This document shows, piece after piece, positions 37,925 to 46,285 of a stretch of 64,000 bases of DNA. Both the position numbers and the translations under genes were made by a program. Each line of letters begins with the position of its first letter. Positions within the stretch are counted from its first letter, which is position 1. Source of the stretch: an uncultured Synechococcaceae cyanobacterium (GTDB taxonomy: Bacteria; Cyanobacteriota; Cyanobacteriia; PCC-6307; Cyanobiaceae); the NCBI GenBank assembly GCA_902536065.1, contig CACAVZ010000005.1:34676-98675 (forward strand). Direction: 5' to 3'. The notes beneath the pieces are model-generated. The model had not been told where the DNA came from and made no database searches. It was given only the letters and a program-made list of their open reading frames with translations.

Positions 37925-38131
37925 ATGGCAGATTATTCAGAATCTCTCATTAAATCATTGATTGAGAAAGTAAGAGAATATCCTCGTTTCTCAAAGGAAG
38001 AAATAGAAAAATTTTGTTGGATGGCAGTGCATGAACACAAGCATGGTGTTTTACCATCTGAATATGATATTCGAGAGATAGATGAGGACCTTTATTTAAA
38101 ACTTTTAAAAGAATTTAAAATAAATATTTAA
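37925..38131 (+). CDS. Unknown 68-residue helical protein
   Basis: Soluble, mostly helical, acidic protein with KVREYPRFSKEEIEKFCWMA and HEHKHGVLPSEYDIRE. The HEHKHG stretch could bind a metal, but no family is recognised. It begins 25 bp after yajQ on the same strand, so it is likely in the same transcript. An ATG start with good composition makes it likely genuine. Confidence 0.72.
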   Translation: MADYSESLIKSLIEKVREYPRFSKEEIEKFCWMAVHEHKHGVLPSEYDIREIDEDLYLKLLKEFKINI

Positions 38132-38242
38132 TAAAAATAAATAGATTGTATTTAACAATTCTTAAAAAATTATATTAATTAAATGTCTTACTAATGCATT
38201 AATCAATCTATTTAAATATGATTAATTAAATGAAAAAACTTA

Positions 38243-39046
38243 ATGTCAACATCCTTTAAAAACGTAACCCCAACAGGTCCTGGTGGCACAGCAACATTAT
38301 TTATTGTATTGTCTTTTACCGGCTTTCTTTTGCTCACTCAATCTCTCTTTGTTGTTCCTTCAGGACAAGTTGCAGTAGTCACAACTTTAGGAAAGGTAAG
38401 TGGCCCATCCAGAAGAGCTGGTTTAAACTTCAAAGTTCCATTTATTCAGTCTGTTTATCCATTTGATATTAAAACTCAAGTCCAACCAGAAAAATTTGAA
38501 ACCTTAACGAAAGATCTTCAGGTTATAAGGGCTACAGCTACCGTTAAGTATTCAGTAAAACCTAACGAAGCAGGAAGAATTTTTGCAACTATTGCAAGTA
38601 GGAATAGCGATGTTTATCAAAAAATTGTTCAGCCATCTTTACTTAAAGCTTTAAAATCAGTTTTTTCTCAATATGAGCTAGAAACAATAGCTACAGAATT
38701 TGCAGTAATTTCTGAAAAAGTAGGCGATACCGTTGCTAAAGAACTAAATTCCTTCGATTATGTTGATGTGAAAAGTTTAGATCTTACCGGATTAGAGATT
38801 GCTGAAGAATATAGAGCGGCTATTGAACAAAAGCAAATAGCTGGTCAGCAATTACTTAGAGCAAAAACAGAGGTAGAAATTGCTGAACAAGAAGCACTTA
38901 GATATGAGACTTTAAATAGAAGCCTTGACGATCAAGTGTTGTTTAAATTATTTCTTGATAAATGGGATGGAAGTACACAAGTTGTACCTGGCCTTCCAGG
39001 TTCAGAAGGAGGAAGCCCTCCAGTTATAGTTGGTGGTAGAAGATAA
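38243..39046 (+). CDS. SPFH/prohibitin-family membrane protein
   Basis: The 267-residue protein has one N-terminal span (about residues 17-36) and an SPFH domain: FVVPSGQVAVVTTLGKVSG, GLNFKVPFIQSVYPFDIK and TLTKDLQVIRATATVKYSV. A C-terminal coiled coil contains EQKQIAGQQLLRAKTEVEIA. Such proteins form large membrane rings that can guard FtsH-type proteases or organise membranes. ATG 38243 is preceded by a 111-bp gap. It converges on hemL across a long hairpin. Confidence 0.92.
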   Translation: MSTSFKNVTPTGPGGTATLFIVLSFTGFLLLTQSLFVVPSGQVAVVTTLGKVSGPSRRAGLNFKVPFIQSVYPFDIKTQVQPEKFETLTKDLQVIRATATVKYSVKPNEAGRIFATIASRNSDVYQKIVQPSLLKALKSVFSQYELETIATEFAVISEKVGDTVAKELNSFDYVDVKSLDLTGLEIAEEYRAAIEQKQIAGQQLLRAKTEVEIAEQEALRYETLNRSLDDQVLFKLFLDKWDGSTQVVPGLPGSEGGSPPVIVGGRR

Positions 39047-39075
39047 TTATTTAAATTTTTATTTTCAATAGTCGT

Positions 39076-39121
39076 TAATCATTTACTTATTTTTCTTGAA
39101 TGAAAATTAGGTAAATGATTA
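39076..39121. terminator. Long hairpin between the SPFH gene and hemL
   Basis: Two 20-base arms (39076-39095, 39102-39121) pair at 19 positions including one G-U, with a 6-base loop. The right arm covers the hemL stop codon. Its place at a convergent junction suggests a shared terminator, but no clear T tract follows on the minus strand. Confidence 0.65.
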
Positions 39122-40420
39122 CTCTTTTATCGCATTAAAAGATTGATCGAAAGCTTCGATAGTTTTATCAATTTCTTCTTCACTATGCGCTAGTGACGTG
39201 AAACCAGCCTCAAAAGGACTTGGAGCTAGGTAAATCCCTCTTTGAAGCATCTCTCTGTGCAACTTGCCAAAAAGTTCAGCATTATTTGTTTTTGCTTCAT
39301 CAAAGTTTCTAACTGGTCCATCACACAAGAAAAATCCAAACATAGCGCTTACACTGCCACCGTTAATGGCAATTCCATTGTTTTCTGCAGACTGAATTAT
39401 ACCTTCAATTAATCTAGAAGTTGTTGCCTCTAGTTTTTCGTAGGTACCTTCTTGTTTGAGTAGCTCGAGAGTTTTTATTCCAGCGGTCATTGCCAGTGGA
39501 TTTCCACTCAATGTGCCTGCCTGATAAACTGGTCCAGAAGGAGCCACCATTGACATTATTTCTTTCTTGCCTCCATAGGCTCCTACAGGTAGACCTCCAC
39601 CAATTACTTTCCCTAGTGTGGTTAAATCAGGAGTAACACCAAATTTTTTTTGAGCGCCTCCATAACTTATTCTGAACCCAGTCATTACTTCATCGAAAAC
39701 TAATAAAGATCCATTTTCAGTCGTTAATTCTCTTAATCCTTCTAAAAATCCGGGTTCCGGAGTAATAAAGCCAGCATTACCAACAATAGGCTCAAGAATT
39801 ACCCCTGAAATGGCATCAGGATTCTCAGAAAATAATTTCTTTACTGCTTCAAGATCATTGTAGGGAGCAGTAAGTGTATTTGCAGTTGTTGTTCTTGGAA
39901 CCCCTGGAGAATCTGGTAATCCTAAAGTAGCTACACCTGATCCTGCTTTTACCAAAAACATATCTGCATGACCATGGTAACAACCGTCAAATTTAATAAC
40001 TTTATCTCTTCCCGTGAATGCTCTCATTAACCTTAAAACAGCCATACATGCTTCAGTTCCACTATTGACAAATCTAACCATCTCTACTGATGGGACAGCA
40101 TCAATTACCATTTCAGCAAGTTTGTTCTCTAGAACGCATGGAGCACCAAAGCTTGTGCCTTTCTCAATTGCTTCCTGTAATGCTGTGGTAACTTCAGGGT
40201 GGGCATGTCCACATATAGCCGGTCCCCAACTACCTATATAGTCAATATATCTATTCCCATCGATATCCCAAGCAAAGGGACCTTTAACTCTATCAAAAAC
40301 AATTGGCTGCCCCCCCACAGACTTAAAAGCTCTTACTGGAGAGCTTACTCCTCCTGGCATTAGTTCTTGGGCGGCAGAGAAAATTTCTTCTGAATTGGTG
40401 TGATTTAATATATCAGTCAC
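39119..40420 (-). CDS. hemL: Glutamate-1-semialdehyde 2,1-aminomutase
   Basis: PLP enzyme forming 5-aminolevulinate, the first committed tetrapyrrole precursor for chlorophyll, heme and corrin. The 433-residue protein has [34 protein letters not shown], the PLP Asp in [10 protein letters not shown] and the Schiff-base Lys in [16 protein letters not shown]. Normal length. A well-formed sigma-70 promoter lies 44-72 bp upstream. It works upstream of hemC (50.4 kb), and gltX supplies the charged tRNA substrate. Confidence 0.97.
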   Translation of the reverse strand: MTDILNHTNSEEIFSAAQELMPGGVSSPVRAFKSVGGQPIVFDRVKGPFAWDIDGNRYIDYIGSWGPAICGHAHPEVTTALQEAIEKGTSFGAPCVLENKLAEMVIDAVPSVEMVRFVNSGTEACMAVLRLMRAFTGRDKVIKFDGCYHGHADMFLVKAGSGVATLGLPDSPGVPRTTTANTLTAPYNDLEAVKKLFSENPDAISGVILEPIVGNAGFITPEPGFLEGLRELTTENGSLLVFDEVMTGFRISYGGAQKKFGVTPDLTTLGKVIGGGLPVGAYGGKKEIMSMVAPSGPVYQAGTLSGNPLAMTAGIKTLELLKQEGTYEKLEATTSRLIEGIIQSAENNGIAINGGSVSAMFGFFLCDGPVRNFDEAKTNNAELFGKLHREMLQRGIYLAPSPFEAGFTSLAHSEEEIDKTIEAFDQSFNAIKE

Positions 40421-40463
40421 AATTTAGCTAAATGATGTTTTGAGAAAAATCTTTTCATGTTCT

Positions 40464-40492
40464 AAATTAGAAATAAGTAAAAAATTTGTCAA
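40464..40492 (-). promoter_or_regulatory. Sigma-70-type promoter for hemL
   Basis: On the minus strand, TTGACA (40487-40492), a 17-base spacer and TAATTT (40464-40469) match the consensus for a housekeeping promoter. The predicted start is about 37 bp before the hemL ATG. The rest of the 226-bp gap to xth shows no further clear element. Confidence 0.65.
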
Positions 40493-40646
40493 TCAGATTG
40501 AAATTCTACATTATGATATTTTTATTGCGATAGTTTGGATTGTAAATTATTAATTTTTACGAAATCATATTAAAAAACAATCCTACCTTAAATAACTCTT
40601 TATTAATACGTGTTTTCAGGTATTTAAGAAATTCAATTTATTTTAT

Positions 40647-41492
40647 TTATATTTCGAAGAAATTATCCTCATCCTCAAAAAAATCTACATTTATATCGTT
40701 TAAGTTAAGATCTATCATTACTGGGGCATGATCACTTGGACGTAAATTACCTCTTGGTGAGCTGTCTATGACACAACTTTTAAGTTTTGATGACAGTTCT
40801 TTGCTGATATAAATATGGTCTATTCTCCAACCTTTATTTAATTCATATGCGTTATTACGGTAATCCCACCAACTCCAATTGCCAGTATTTTGTTCAAAAA
40901 TCCTGAAAGAATCTATTAATCTTTTTTTTAATACATTATTTAGTGCATCTCTCTCTATTTCAGATGCCATTATTCCACCTTCATATTTCTTTGGATCATG
41001 AATATCCAAGCTAGACGGAGCAACATTAAAATCACCCATTAGACAAATTAATTCTCCTTTTTTTTCTTGCTCATCTAAAAATGAAGCTAAACAATTTAAC
41101 CAGTTAATTTTATATTCAAACTTACTAGATTCTAAAGAAGATCCGTTGGGCACATAGACATTTATGATTTTAATACCACCAATATCAGCAGAAATTAATC
41201 TTTTTTGATCTAGAAAAATTTCGATATTTTGATTAGAGTCGGTACAACCGTAGAATCCTTTTCTAACATTTTCTGGCTTTATTTTAGAAATAATTGCCAC
41301 ACCGTTGTATGATTTTTGTCCGTAGAACTCTAATGAGTATCCTAATTTTTCAAAAGGTTCAACAGGGAAATTATCATCCATAACTTTCGTTTCCTGCAAA
41401 CATAGAACATCTGGATTGACTTGATTAATCCAATCTATTATTTGTGCAAGTCTGGTTCTTATAGAGTTAACATTCCAAGTTGCTATTAACAA
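40647..41492 (-). CDS. xth: Exodeoxyribonuclease III-type AP endonuclease
   Basis: Base-excision repair nuclease that cuts at abasic sites. The 281-residue protein has the EEP-fold landmarks: IATWNVNSIRTRL with the Asn, CLQETKVMDDNFP with the metal Glu, INVYVPNG, LMGDFNVAP and the late SDHAPVMIDL. The start is TTG at 41492 directly before the conserved N-terminus; no upstream ATG fits. C-terminal ~10 residues are an acidic addition. Divergent from the 102-residue secreted protein gene. Confidence 0.95.
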   Translation of the reverse strand: MLIATWNVNSIRTRLAQIIDWINQVNPDVLCLQETKVMDDNFPVEPFEKLGYSLEFYGQKSYNGVAIISKIKPENVRKGFYGCTDSNQNIEIFLDQKRLISADIGGIKIINVYVPNGSSLESSKFEYKINWLNCLASFLDEQEKKGELICLMGDFNVAPSSLDIHDPKKYEGGIMASEIERDALNNVLKKRLIDSFRIFEQNTGNWSWWDYRNNAYELNKGWRIDHIYISKELSSKLKSCVIDSSPRGNLRPSDHAPVMIDLNLNDINVDFFEDEDNFFEI

Positions 41493-41548
41493 ATTTCTAC
41501 CAAGTTATGTAAAATTAAGGTAGCAAAAAATTTTGGCGTTAAAGAATT

Positions 41549-41857
41549 TTGAAATTAAAAAGAATAAAAAATTATTTTTGCAAAAGCCGACCTAAATTAG
41601 TAACTTTTGTAATTTTTTTTATTTTGTTAATTTCCTTGAAAAATGATTGCTTAAATGCTGAATATTTATATGAAGAATTAGAAATCGATACCTCAACTAA
41701 AACAGATGATGATGGTTCAGTTATTCCAACAAATCCTTTTGAAATTGTGGAGATGATGCGGAGATATAATAGTATGAATGACGCGACTAAGCCTTCTGAT
41801 GCTATTGACGATGCGTTAAAGTCTTTTAATACTTTGGAGGAAAAAGAAGAAATTTAA
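41549..41857 (+). CDS. Small exported protein of unknown function
   Basis: The 102-residue protein has a basic N-terminus and hydrophobic segment (about residues 19-32; LVTFVIFFILLISL) with a plausible signal cleavage after NAE. An acidic mature part with NPFEIVEMMRRYNSMNDAT follows. It is likely periplasmic or lumenal. The frame starts at TTG 41549, and no upstream ATG is close. Divergent from xth. The next gene begins 29 bp later. Family not recognised. Confidence 0.65.
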   Translation: MKLKRIKNYFCKSRPKLVTFVIFFILLISLKNDCLNAEYLYEELEIDTSTKTDDDGSVIPTNPFEIVEMMRRYNSMNDATKPSDAIDDALKSFNTLEEKEEI

Positions 41858-41886
41858 TACGAAAAATTTATTTTCAAAATTTTAAT

Positions 41887-42486
41887 ATGTTAAAAAACCC
41901 TATCCCAAAAGTTACTAATCAATTGCAGCACAGAGCAATCGGTATCATAAATGCCAAATTCACTCCAAATGGTATTGATCAATTAAATAGAGGATTTTTA
42001 ATTGACAATAAAGGGGAAAAAATTGAAACAGTAGTTCTAGGTAAAGCATTATCTCTTTTAAAAAAGCATATTGATTTAAATAAAAGTTATTATTGGATTG
42101 TTTATCCAAAGAATAAAAATACTCAAAACTTGCATTTACAGGTTGCAGGCATTTGGGACCCTTATCAACTGAATGATTTCCCAAATAATTCTTCAAAAAC
42201 CAACTTCTCTAAATTGTTAGAAGAATTAGATCTAAAAGATAATTATTTTTCTGTTAGAGGAGAATTAGTTTTTGTAAATACTCAAAAGAAAGAAATTGTT
42301 ATTAAAATTGCCTCTGCTATAAAGTCAAAAAATTTAAAAAATAAACATTTTAAATTAGTTATAAAAGGAGAGATCTCACTTGAACTTCTTCATAGTTTTG
42401 TAAGTTTAGACATCAACCGAGATGGAAATTCTTTGGAATTGATAAAGTACGAAGTGATTGAAAAAAATCTTTCTAAAAATAACTAG
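41887..42486 (+). CDS. Conserved-looking unknown protein, 199 residues
   Basis: Soluble alpha/beta protein with HRAIGIINAKFTPNGIDQL near the start, an SYYWIVYPK strand, VAGIWDPYQL and FVNTQKKEIVIKIASAIK. The pattern of strands around residues 15-125 suggests an OB-like or beta-barrel fold, but I do not recognise a family. It sits between the small exported protein (29 bp) and larC (52 bp), all on the plus strand. Confidence 0.7.
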   Translation: MLKNPIPKVTNQLQHRAIGIINAKFTPNGIDQLNRGFLIDNKGEKIETVVLGKALSLLKKHIDLNKSYYWIVYPKNKNTQNLHLQVAGIWDPYQLNDFPNNSSKTNFSKLLEELDLKDNYFSVRGELVFVNTQKKEIVIKIASAIKSKNLKNKHFKLVIKGEISLELLHSFVSLDINRDGNSLELIKYEVIEKNLSKNN

Positions 42487-42538
42487 AATGAAAGCTTGAC
42501 TATCATCGCAGTTTTACCAGTAACGAAATCTTTGATTT

Positions 42539-43771
42539 ATGGAAGATGTTTTAATTGAATGTTCTCCTGGGATTTCAGGAGATATGTTGATAGGAGCTTT
42601 TTATGATTTAGGGGTGCCTAAAAAAGTAATTGAACAACCTCTTGTTGATCTTGGATTAAAGGATCTATATAAACTAGACTTTAAGGAATCAAAAAGTTGT
42701 TCAATCCGTGGCATCAAGGCAAAGGTTGAGAATATTGATTGTATTCCTATCAAAAGAACCTGGAGAAGTATTAAGGAACTTATTTTAAATGGACACCTAG
42801 AAGATAAATTAAAAAAAATAATTTATGAAGTATTTGAATCTTTAGCAATTGCGGAAGGAAAAGTTCATGGCATTAAATCTGATGATGTTCATTTTCATGA
42901 AATTGGAGCGATAGATTCTTTGGTGGATATTATAGGAGCATGTGCTGCATTGAATTATTTAAATCCAAAGAGGGTTTATTGTAATGAACCAATGTTGGGG
43001 AAGGGCTTTGTTCAAACTGAACATGGAAAATTATCTGTACCACCTCCTGCTGTAATAGAGCTAATAAGACAAAAAAATATTAAGGTTTTATCTAACCGCG
43101 ACTCAATAGAGGGTGAACTCTCAACACCAACTGGCATTGCTCTACTTGCTAATTTAGTCGACTATATAGAACCTCCCTCAAAATATTCTATTAACTCTTA
43201 TGGAGTAGGCATTGGTAACCTGAAATTCCCATTCCCTAATTTGGTAAGAGTTTATAAAATTACTTCATTTGAGGATTCCTCTTTTAGCGATAATGAACAA
43301 ATTAGTCCAAAGTGTGAAGAGATATCTATTCAAGAAGCATGGATTGATGACCAAACACCCGAAGATATATCTAATTTTGTGGAGAAATTAAGAATTGAAG
43401 GAGCTTACGATGTTTCTTATCAAGCTATCAATATGAAAAAAAATAGAATTGGATTTTCTATTCAAGCAATCTTGCCCATAGAAAAAAAAGAATTTTTTAG
43501 GCGATTATGGTTTGATTATTCCAATACTATTGGGGTTCGTGAAAGGACCCAATCCAGGTGGTTATTACTTAGACGTCGAGGAGAATGTTCAACGACTTTT
43601 GGAAATATAAAAGTTAAACAGACTTTGAAACCAAATGGATCAATAACTACAAAGCCTGAAAATGACGAAGTTTTAAGATTGACACTAGAGCAAAAAATAT
43701 CAGCTGAAGAAATAAGAAAAATAATAAAAGATTCCAGTAATAATTTTAAAGCATTTGAAAACTGGAAATGA
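42539..43771 (+). CDS. larC: LarC-like nickel-insertion protein (DUF111)
   Basis: LarC uses CTP to insert nickel into the pincer cofactor of lactate racemase-type enzymes. The 410-residue protein has the family start ECSPGISGDMLIGAFYDLG, the metal-rich DDVHFHEIGAIDSLVDIIG and the LSTPTGIALLANL segment. No larA, larB or larE is in the window. The stop overlaps the next ATG by 4 bp, showing coupling with a UPF0104 membrane protein. The substrate enzyme in this genome is unknown. Confidence 0.9.
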   Translation: MEDVLIECSPGISGDMLIGAFYDLGVPKKVIEQPLVDLGLKDLYKLDFKESKSCSIRGIKAKVENIDCIPIKRTWRSIKELILNGHLEDKLKKIIYEVFESLAIAEGKVHGIKSDDVHFHEIGAIDSLVDIIGACAALNYLNPKRVYCNEPMLGKGFVQTEHGKLSVPPPAVIELIRQKNIKVLSNRDSIEGELSTPTGIALLANLVDYIEPPSKYSINSYGVGIGNLKFPFPNLVRVYKITSFEDSSFSDNEQISPKCEEISIQEAWIDDQTPEDISNFVEKLRIEGAYDVSYQAINMKKNRIGFSIQAILPIEKKEFFRRLWFDYSNTIGVRERTQSRWLLLRRRGECSTTFGNIKVKQTLKPNGSITTKPENDEVLRLTLEQKISAEEIRKIIKDSSNNFKAFENWK

Positions 43772-44724
43772 GATTCAAATTAAGTAATCAATCATATTGG
43801 AAATTTCTAAAAAAATTTAAATTTGAAGTTTTAAAGAGTACTTTCTTTATTTCAAGCTTGTTATATTTTTGCATCTATTTTTTTTATAATGTTGATCAAA
43901 TTTCTTTTGATATTAATTTAGAAAAAAATGGAATTAATTTATTTTTATCATTTTTATTTTGTATTTTAAGTATTTATCTTAATGCTTTTGCATGGAAATA
44001 TATTGTTAAATGGTTCGGGAAAGAATTTAAAAATAATAACCTAGTTTCTTTTTATGTTTTAACTAATATTCTTAAATACGTTCCAGGAGGAATTTGGCAT
44101 TTTGTGGAAAGATTTAATTTTATAAAAAAAATAAGTAATAATCAGATTGCTTTGTATTCGACACTTATAGAGCCTTACTTTATGTTGAGCGGCTCTTTTC
44201 TGTTGGCATCGCTGGGAGTAATTTTTTCACCACTTTACTTTTTTTTAATTTTCCCTTTAGTATTTTTGAATAGGAAATTAGTTTATCTTGTATTAAAAAG
44301 ATTAGGGTCTATTAAGGGGAAAGTATTTGAAGTTTTGAGACTTGCAAATTCTAAAGACGAATTTGAAAAAAAAATAAATATAATTTCTTTTTTCCCTGCC
44401 AGAGCATTATTACTTGAAATTTGTTTTGTTATATCTAAATTTATTGGGTTTTATATTTGCCTAAATTCTTTTTATACAAGTAATACTCTCAATATAATTT
44501 TTTTATTAGTAATCTTTTCTTTATCATGGTCTATAGGTTTAGTAGTCCCAGCAGCCCCAAGTGGAGTTGGAGTTTTTGAGGCTTGCCTCCTTTTTTTTGT
44601 TGGCAAAAGTATTCCACAAAATATAATTCTCATTACCTTGATTTACTTTAGGATTATATCAACCTCTGCAGATTTGTTGTTAAGCTTACCTTTCTTAATA
44701 AGAAAAGTGTCTAAAAGAATTTAG
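43768..44724 (+). CDS. UPF0104 / LPG-flippase-like integral membrane protein
   Basis: The 318-residue protein has about eight to nine spans. Family hints are LKYVPGGIWHFVERFNF and VVPAAPSGVGVFEACLL, as in the lysylphosphatidylglycerol synthase transmembrane (UPF0104) group. No cytoplasmic synthase domain follows, so a lipid-flipping or lipid-linked transport role is the best guess. The ATG overlaps the larC stop. The 3' end overlaps the convergent futB-like gene by 4 bp. Confidence 0.8.
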   Translation: MRFKLSNQSYWKFLKKFKFEVLKSTFFISSLLYFCIYFFYNVDQISFDINLEKNGINLFLSFLFCILSIYLNAFAWKYIVKWFGKEFKNNNLVSFYVLTNILKYVPGGIWHFVERFNFIKKISNNQIALYSTLIEPYFMLSGSFLLASLGVIFSPLYFFLIFPLVFLNRKLVYLVLKRLGSIKGKVFEVLRLANSKDEFEKKINIISFFPARALLLEICFVISKFIGFYICLNSFYTSNTLNIIFLLVIFSLSWSIGLVVPAAPSGVGVFEACLLFFVGKSIPQNIILITLIYFRIISTSADLLLSLPFLIRKVSKRI

Positions 44725-46259
44725 TTTTTTTTCTCTAAACTTGGTATCAATGTCATTGATGCAATAAGGCCTAAAGTCATAATAAGAATGGCCGGTAATA
44801 TTGCCTCTACCATTCTTTCATCTCCAGCATATTGATATATTCTCACAGATAATGTATCGAAATCGAATGGTCTTAAAATAAATGTTATGGGTAATTCTTT
44901 TATCGTGTCAACAAAAACTAAAAGTGATCCTACGAATATTGGTCCTTGGAGAAGAGGTAGATGAATTCTTTTGATGATCCCTAGCCAATTCTCTCCAAGT
45001 CCAAGTGCTGCTTCATCAAGACTAGGAGAAATTCTCTCAAGACTTGAATCAATAGAACCCTTAGAGATAGTTAGAAATCGAACAAGATAACCCCAAATTA
45101 GAAAGCAAATAGCAATAAAATTAAATTTTGAAGAAGAAATGCTTATTAGAGATAAAGCTAATACAGTGCCTGGGATTGCGTAACCTATTCCCGCAAGATT
45201 TGTTATTAGTCCTAGTAAAAAGCTTTTATTTGGGCGTCTGGCTAAAGAAATAATTAAGGAGAATAGTATCGCTATTAATGCAGTTAAAAGTCCTAGACTT
45301 ATGGTCCTTAATGATAGGCTAAGTAATTCTATAGATAACCCTTTTTGAATTAGATCTATATTGAGTAGAACCCAAAAACATGGAATCCCAAAAGAGAAAA
45401 TTGGAGGAAATAAAGATATGATTATTGCCAGAAAAGCTCTAGTTTTGTTTAATTTCCATCCTTGAGAATCTTTTGATGCAGGATTTTCACTCCACCTCTT
45501 TGATTTTTTTCTTGATAACTTTTCGAAAATAATTAAAGTGAAAATGATTGACAAAGCTATTAAAGATAATCCTATAGCACTTTTTGGATTACCCTCAATT
45601 ATCCAATTTTCAGCTATACCAGTAGAAATACTTGGTATGTTTAATAATGCAAATGTACCTAACTCATTCATTACCTCCATACACATTAAACTTATTCCTG
45701 TTATTAGTGCTGGTAACGCCATTGGGAAAGCGATTTTAAAGAAGCTCCTCCAAGGCCCTACTCCTAATCCTCTACTAGCATTGATTTGATTAACTCCAAA
45801 TTTATTAAAACTTTCGTTAGCAAGAATGAATACATATGGATAAGTAGAAATTGAAAGTATTAATACTCCCCACCATAAACCAGTTACTTGATACCCAAAA
45901 ATACTTCCTAAATCCTGCAAAATAGCTGTTATTAGATATGCTGGGGCAGCTAGTGGAACTAGCTGACAAATACGGAGAACTTTTCTGAACTTAAAATTAC
46001 AATTTGAAAGTAACCATCCATTCAAAGTTCCTAACCCGCCGCCAAAAAAACTTGTCAATATTAGAACTTTTAAAGTGCCTAATACCTCTTCTCCTCCAGC
46101 AATACCTAATGAAAAATTTCCACTAATAATGTAATCAATTCCCTCTATAAGAAAATTGGAAATTGGAATGATTACTAAGAGTGAAACAATAAACGAAGTA
46201 AAATAAAGAAAATTTAATTCTGTTAACGTTTTTTTAAACCCTTTAATGCGTATTTTCAA
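44721..46259 (-). CDS. futB: Iron(III) ABC transporter permease (FutB/SfuB-type)
   Basis: The 512-residue protein has about twelve spans and two permease halves, each with an EAA-loop-like box: NASRGLGVGPWRSFFKIAFP and DEAALGLGENWLGIIKRIHL. This fused layout is typical of ferric-iron ABC permeases. No FutA binding protein or FutC ATPase is adjacent, so partners must be elsewhere. The start is TTG at 46259. Iron uptake is critical for a photosynthetic cell in the open ocean. Confidence 0.88.
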   Translation of the reverse strand: MKIRIKGFKKTLTELNFLYFTSFIVSLLVIIPISNFLIEGIDYIISGNFSLGIAGGEEVLGTLKVLILTSFFGGGLGTLNGWLLSNCNFKFRKVLRICQLVPLAAPAYLITAILQDLGSIFGYQVTGLWWGVLILSISTYPYVFILANESFNKFGVNQINASRGLGVGPWRSFFKIAFPMALPALITGISLMCMEVMNELGTFALLNIPSISTGIAENWIIEGNPKSAIGLSLIALSIIFTLIIFEKLSRKKSKRWSENPASKDSQGWKLNKTRAFLAIIISLFPPIFSFGIPCFWVLLNIDLIQKGLSIELLSLSLRTISLGLLTALIAILFSLIISLARRPNKSFLLGLITNLAGIGYAIPGTVLALSLISISSSKFNFIAICFLIWGYLVRFLTISKGSIDSSLERISPSLDEAALGLGENWLGIIKRIHLPLLQGPIFVGSLLVFVDTIKELPITFILRPFDFDTLSVRIYQYAGDERMVEAILPAILIMTLGLIASMTLIPSLEKKN

Positions 46260-46285
46260 AAATTAATTAAATCCTAATATGAACT

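Noticed and set aside
38138..38214. 11-bp inverted repeat with a 55-base spacer before the SPFH gene
   Set aside because: All but two or three positions per arm are A or T and the spacer is long; chance is likely in this composition.
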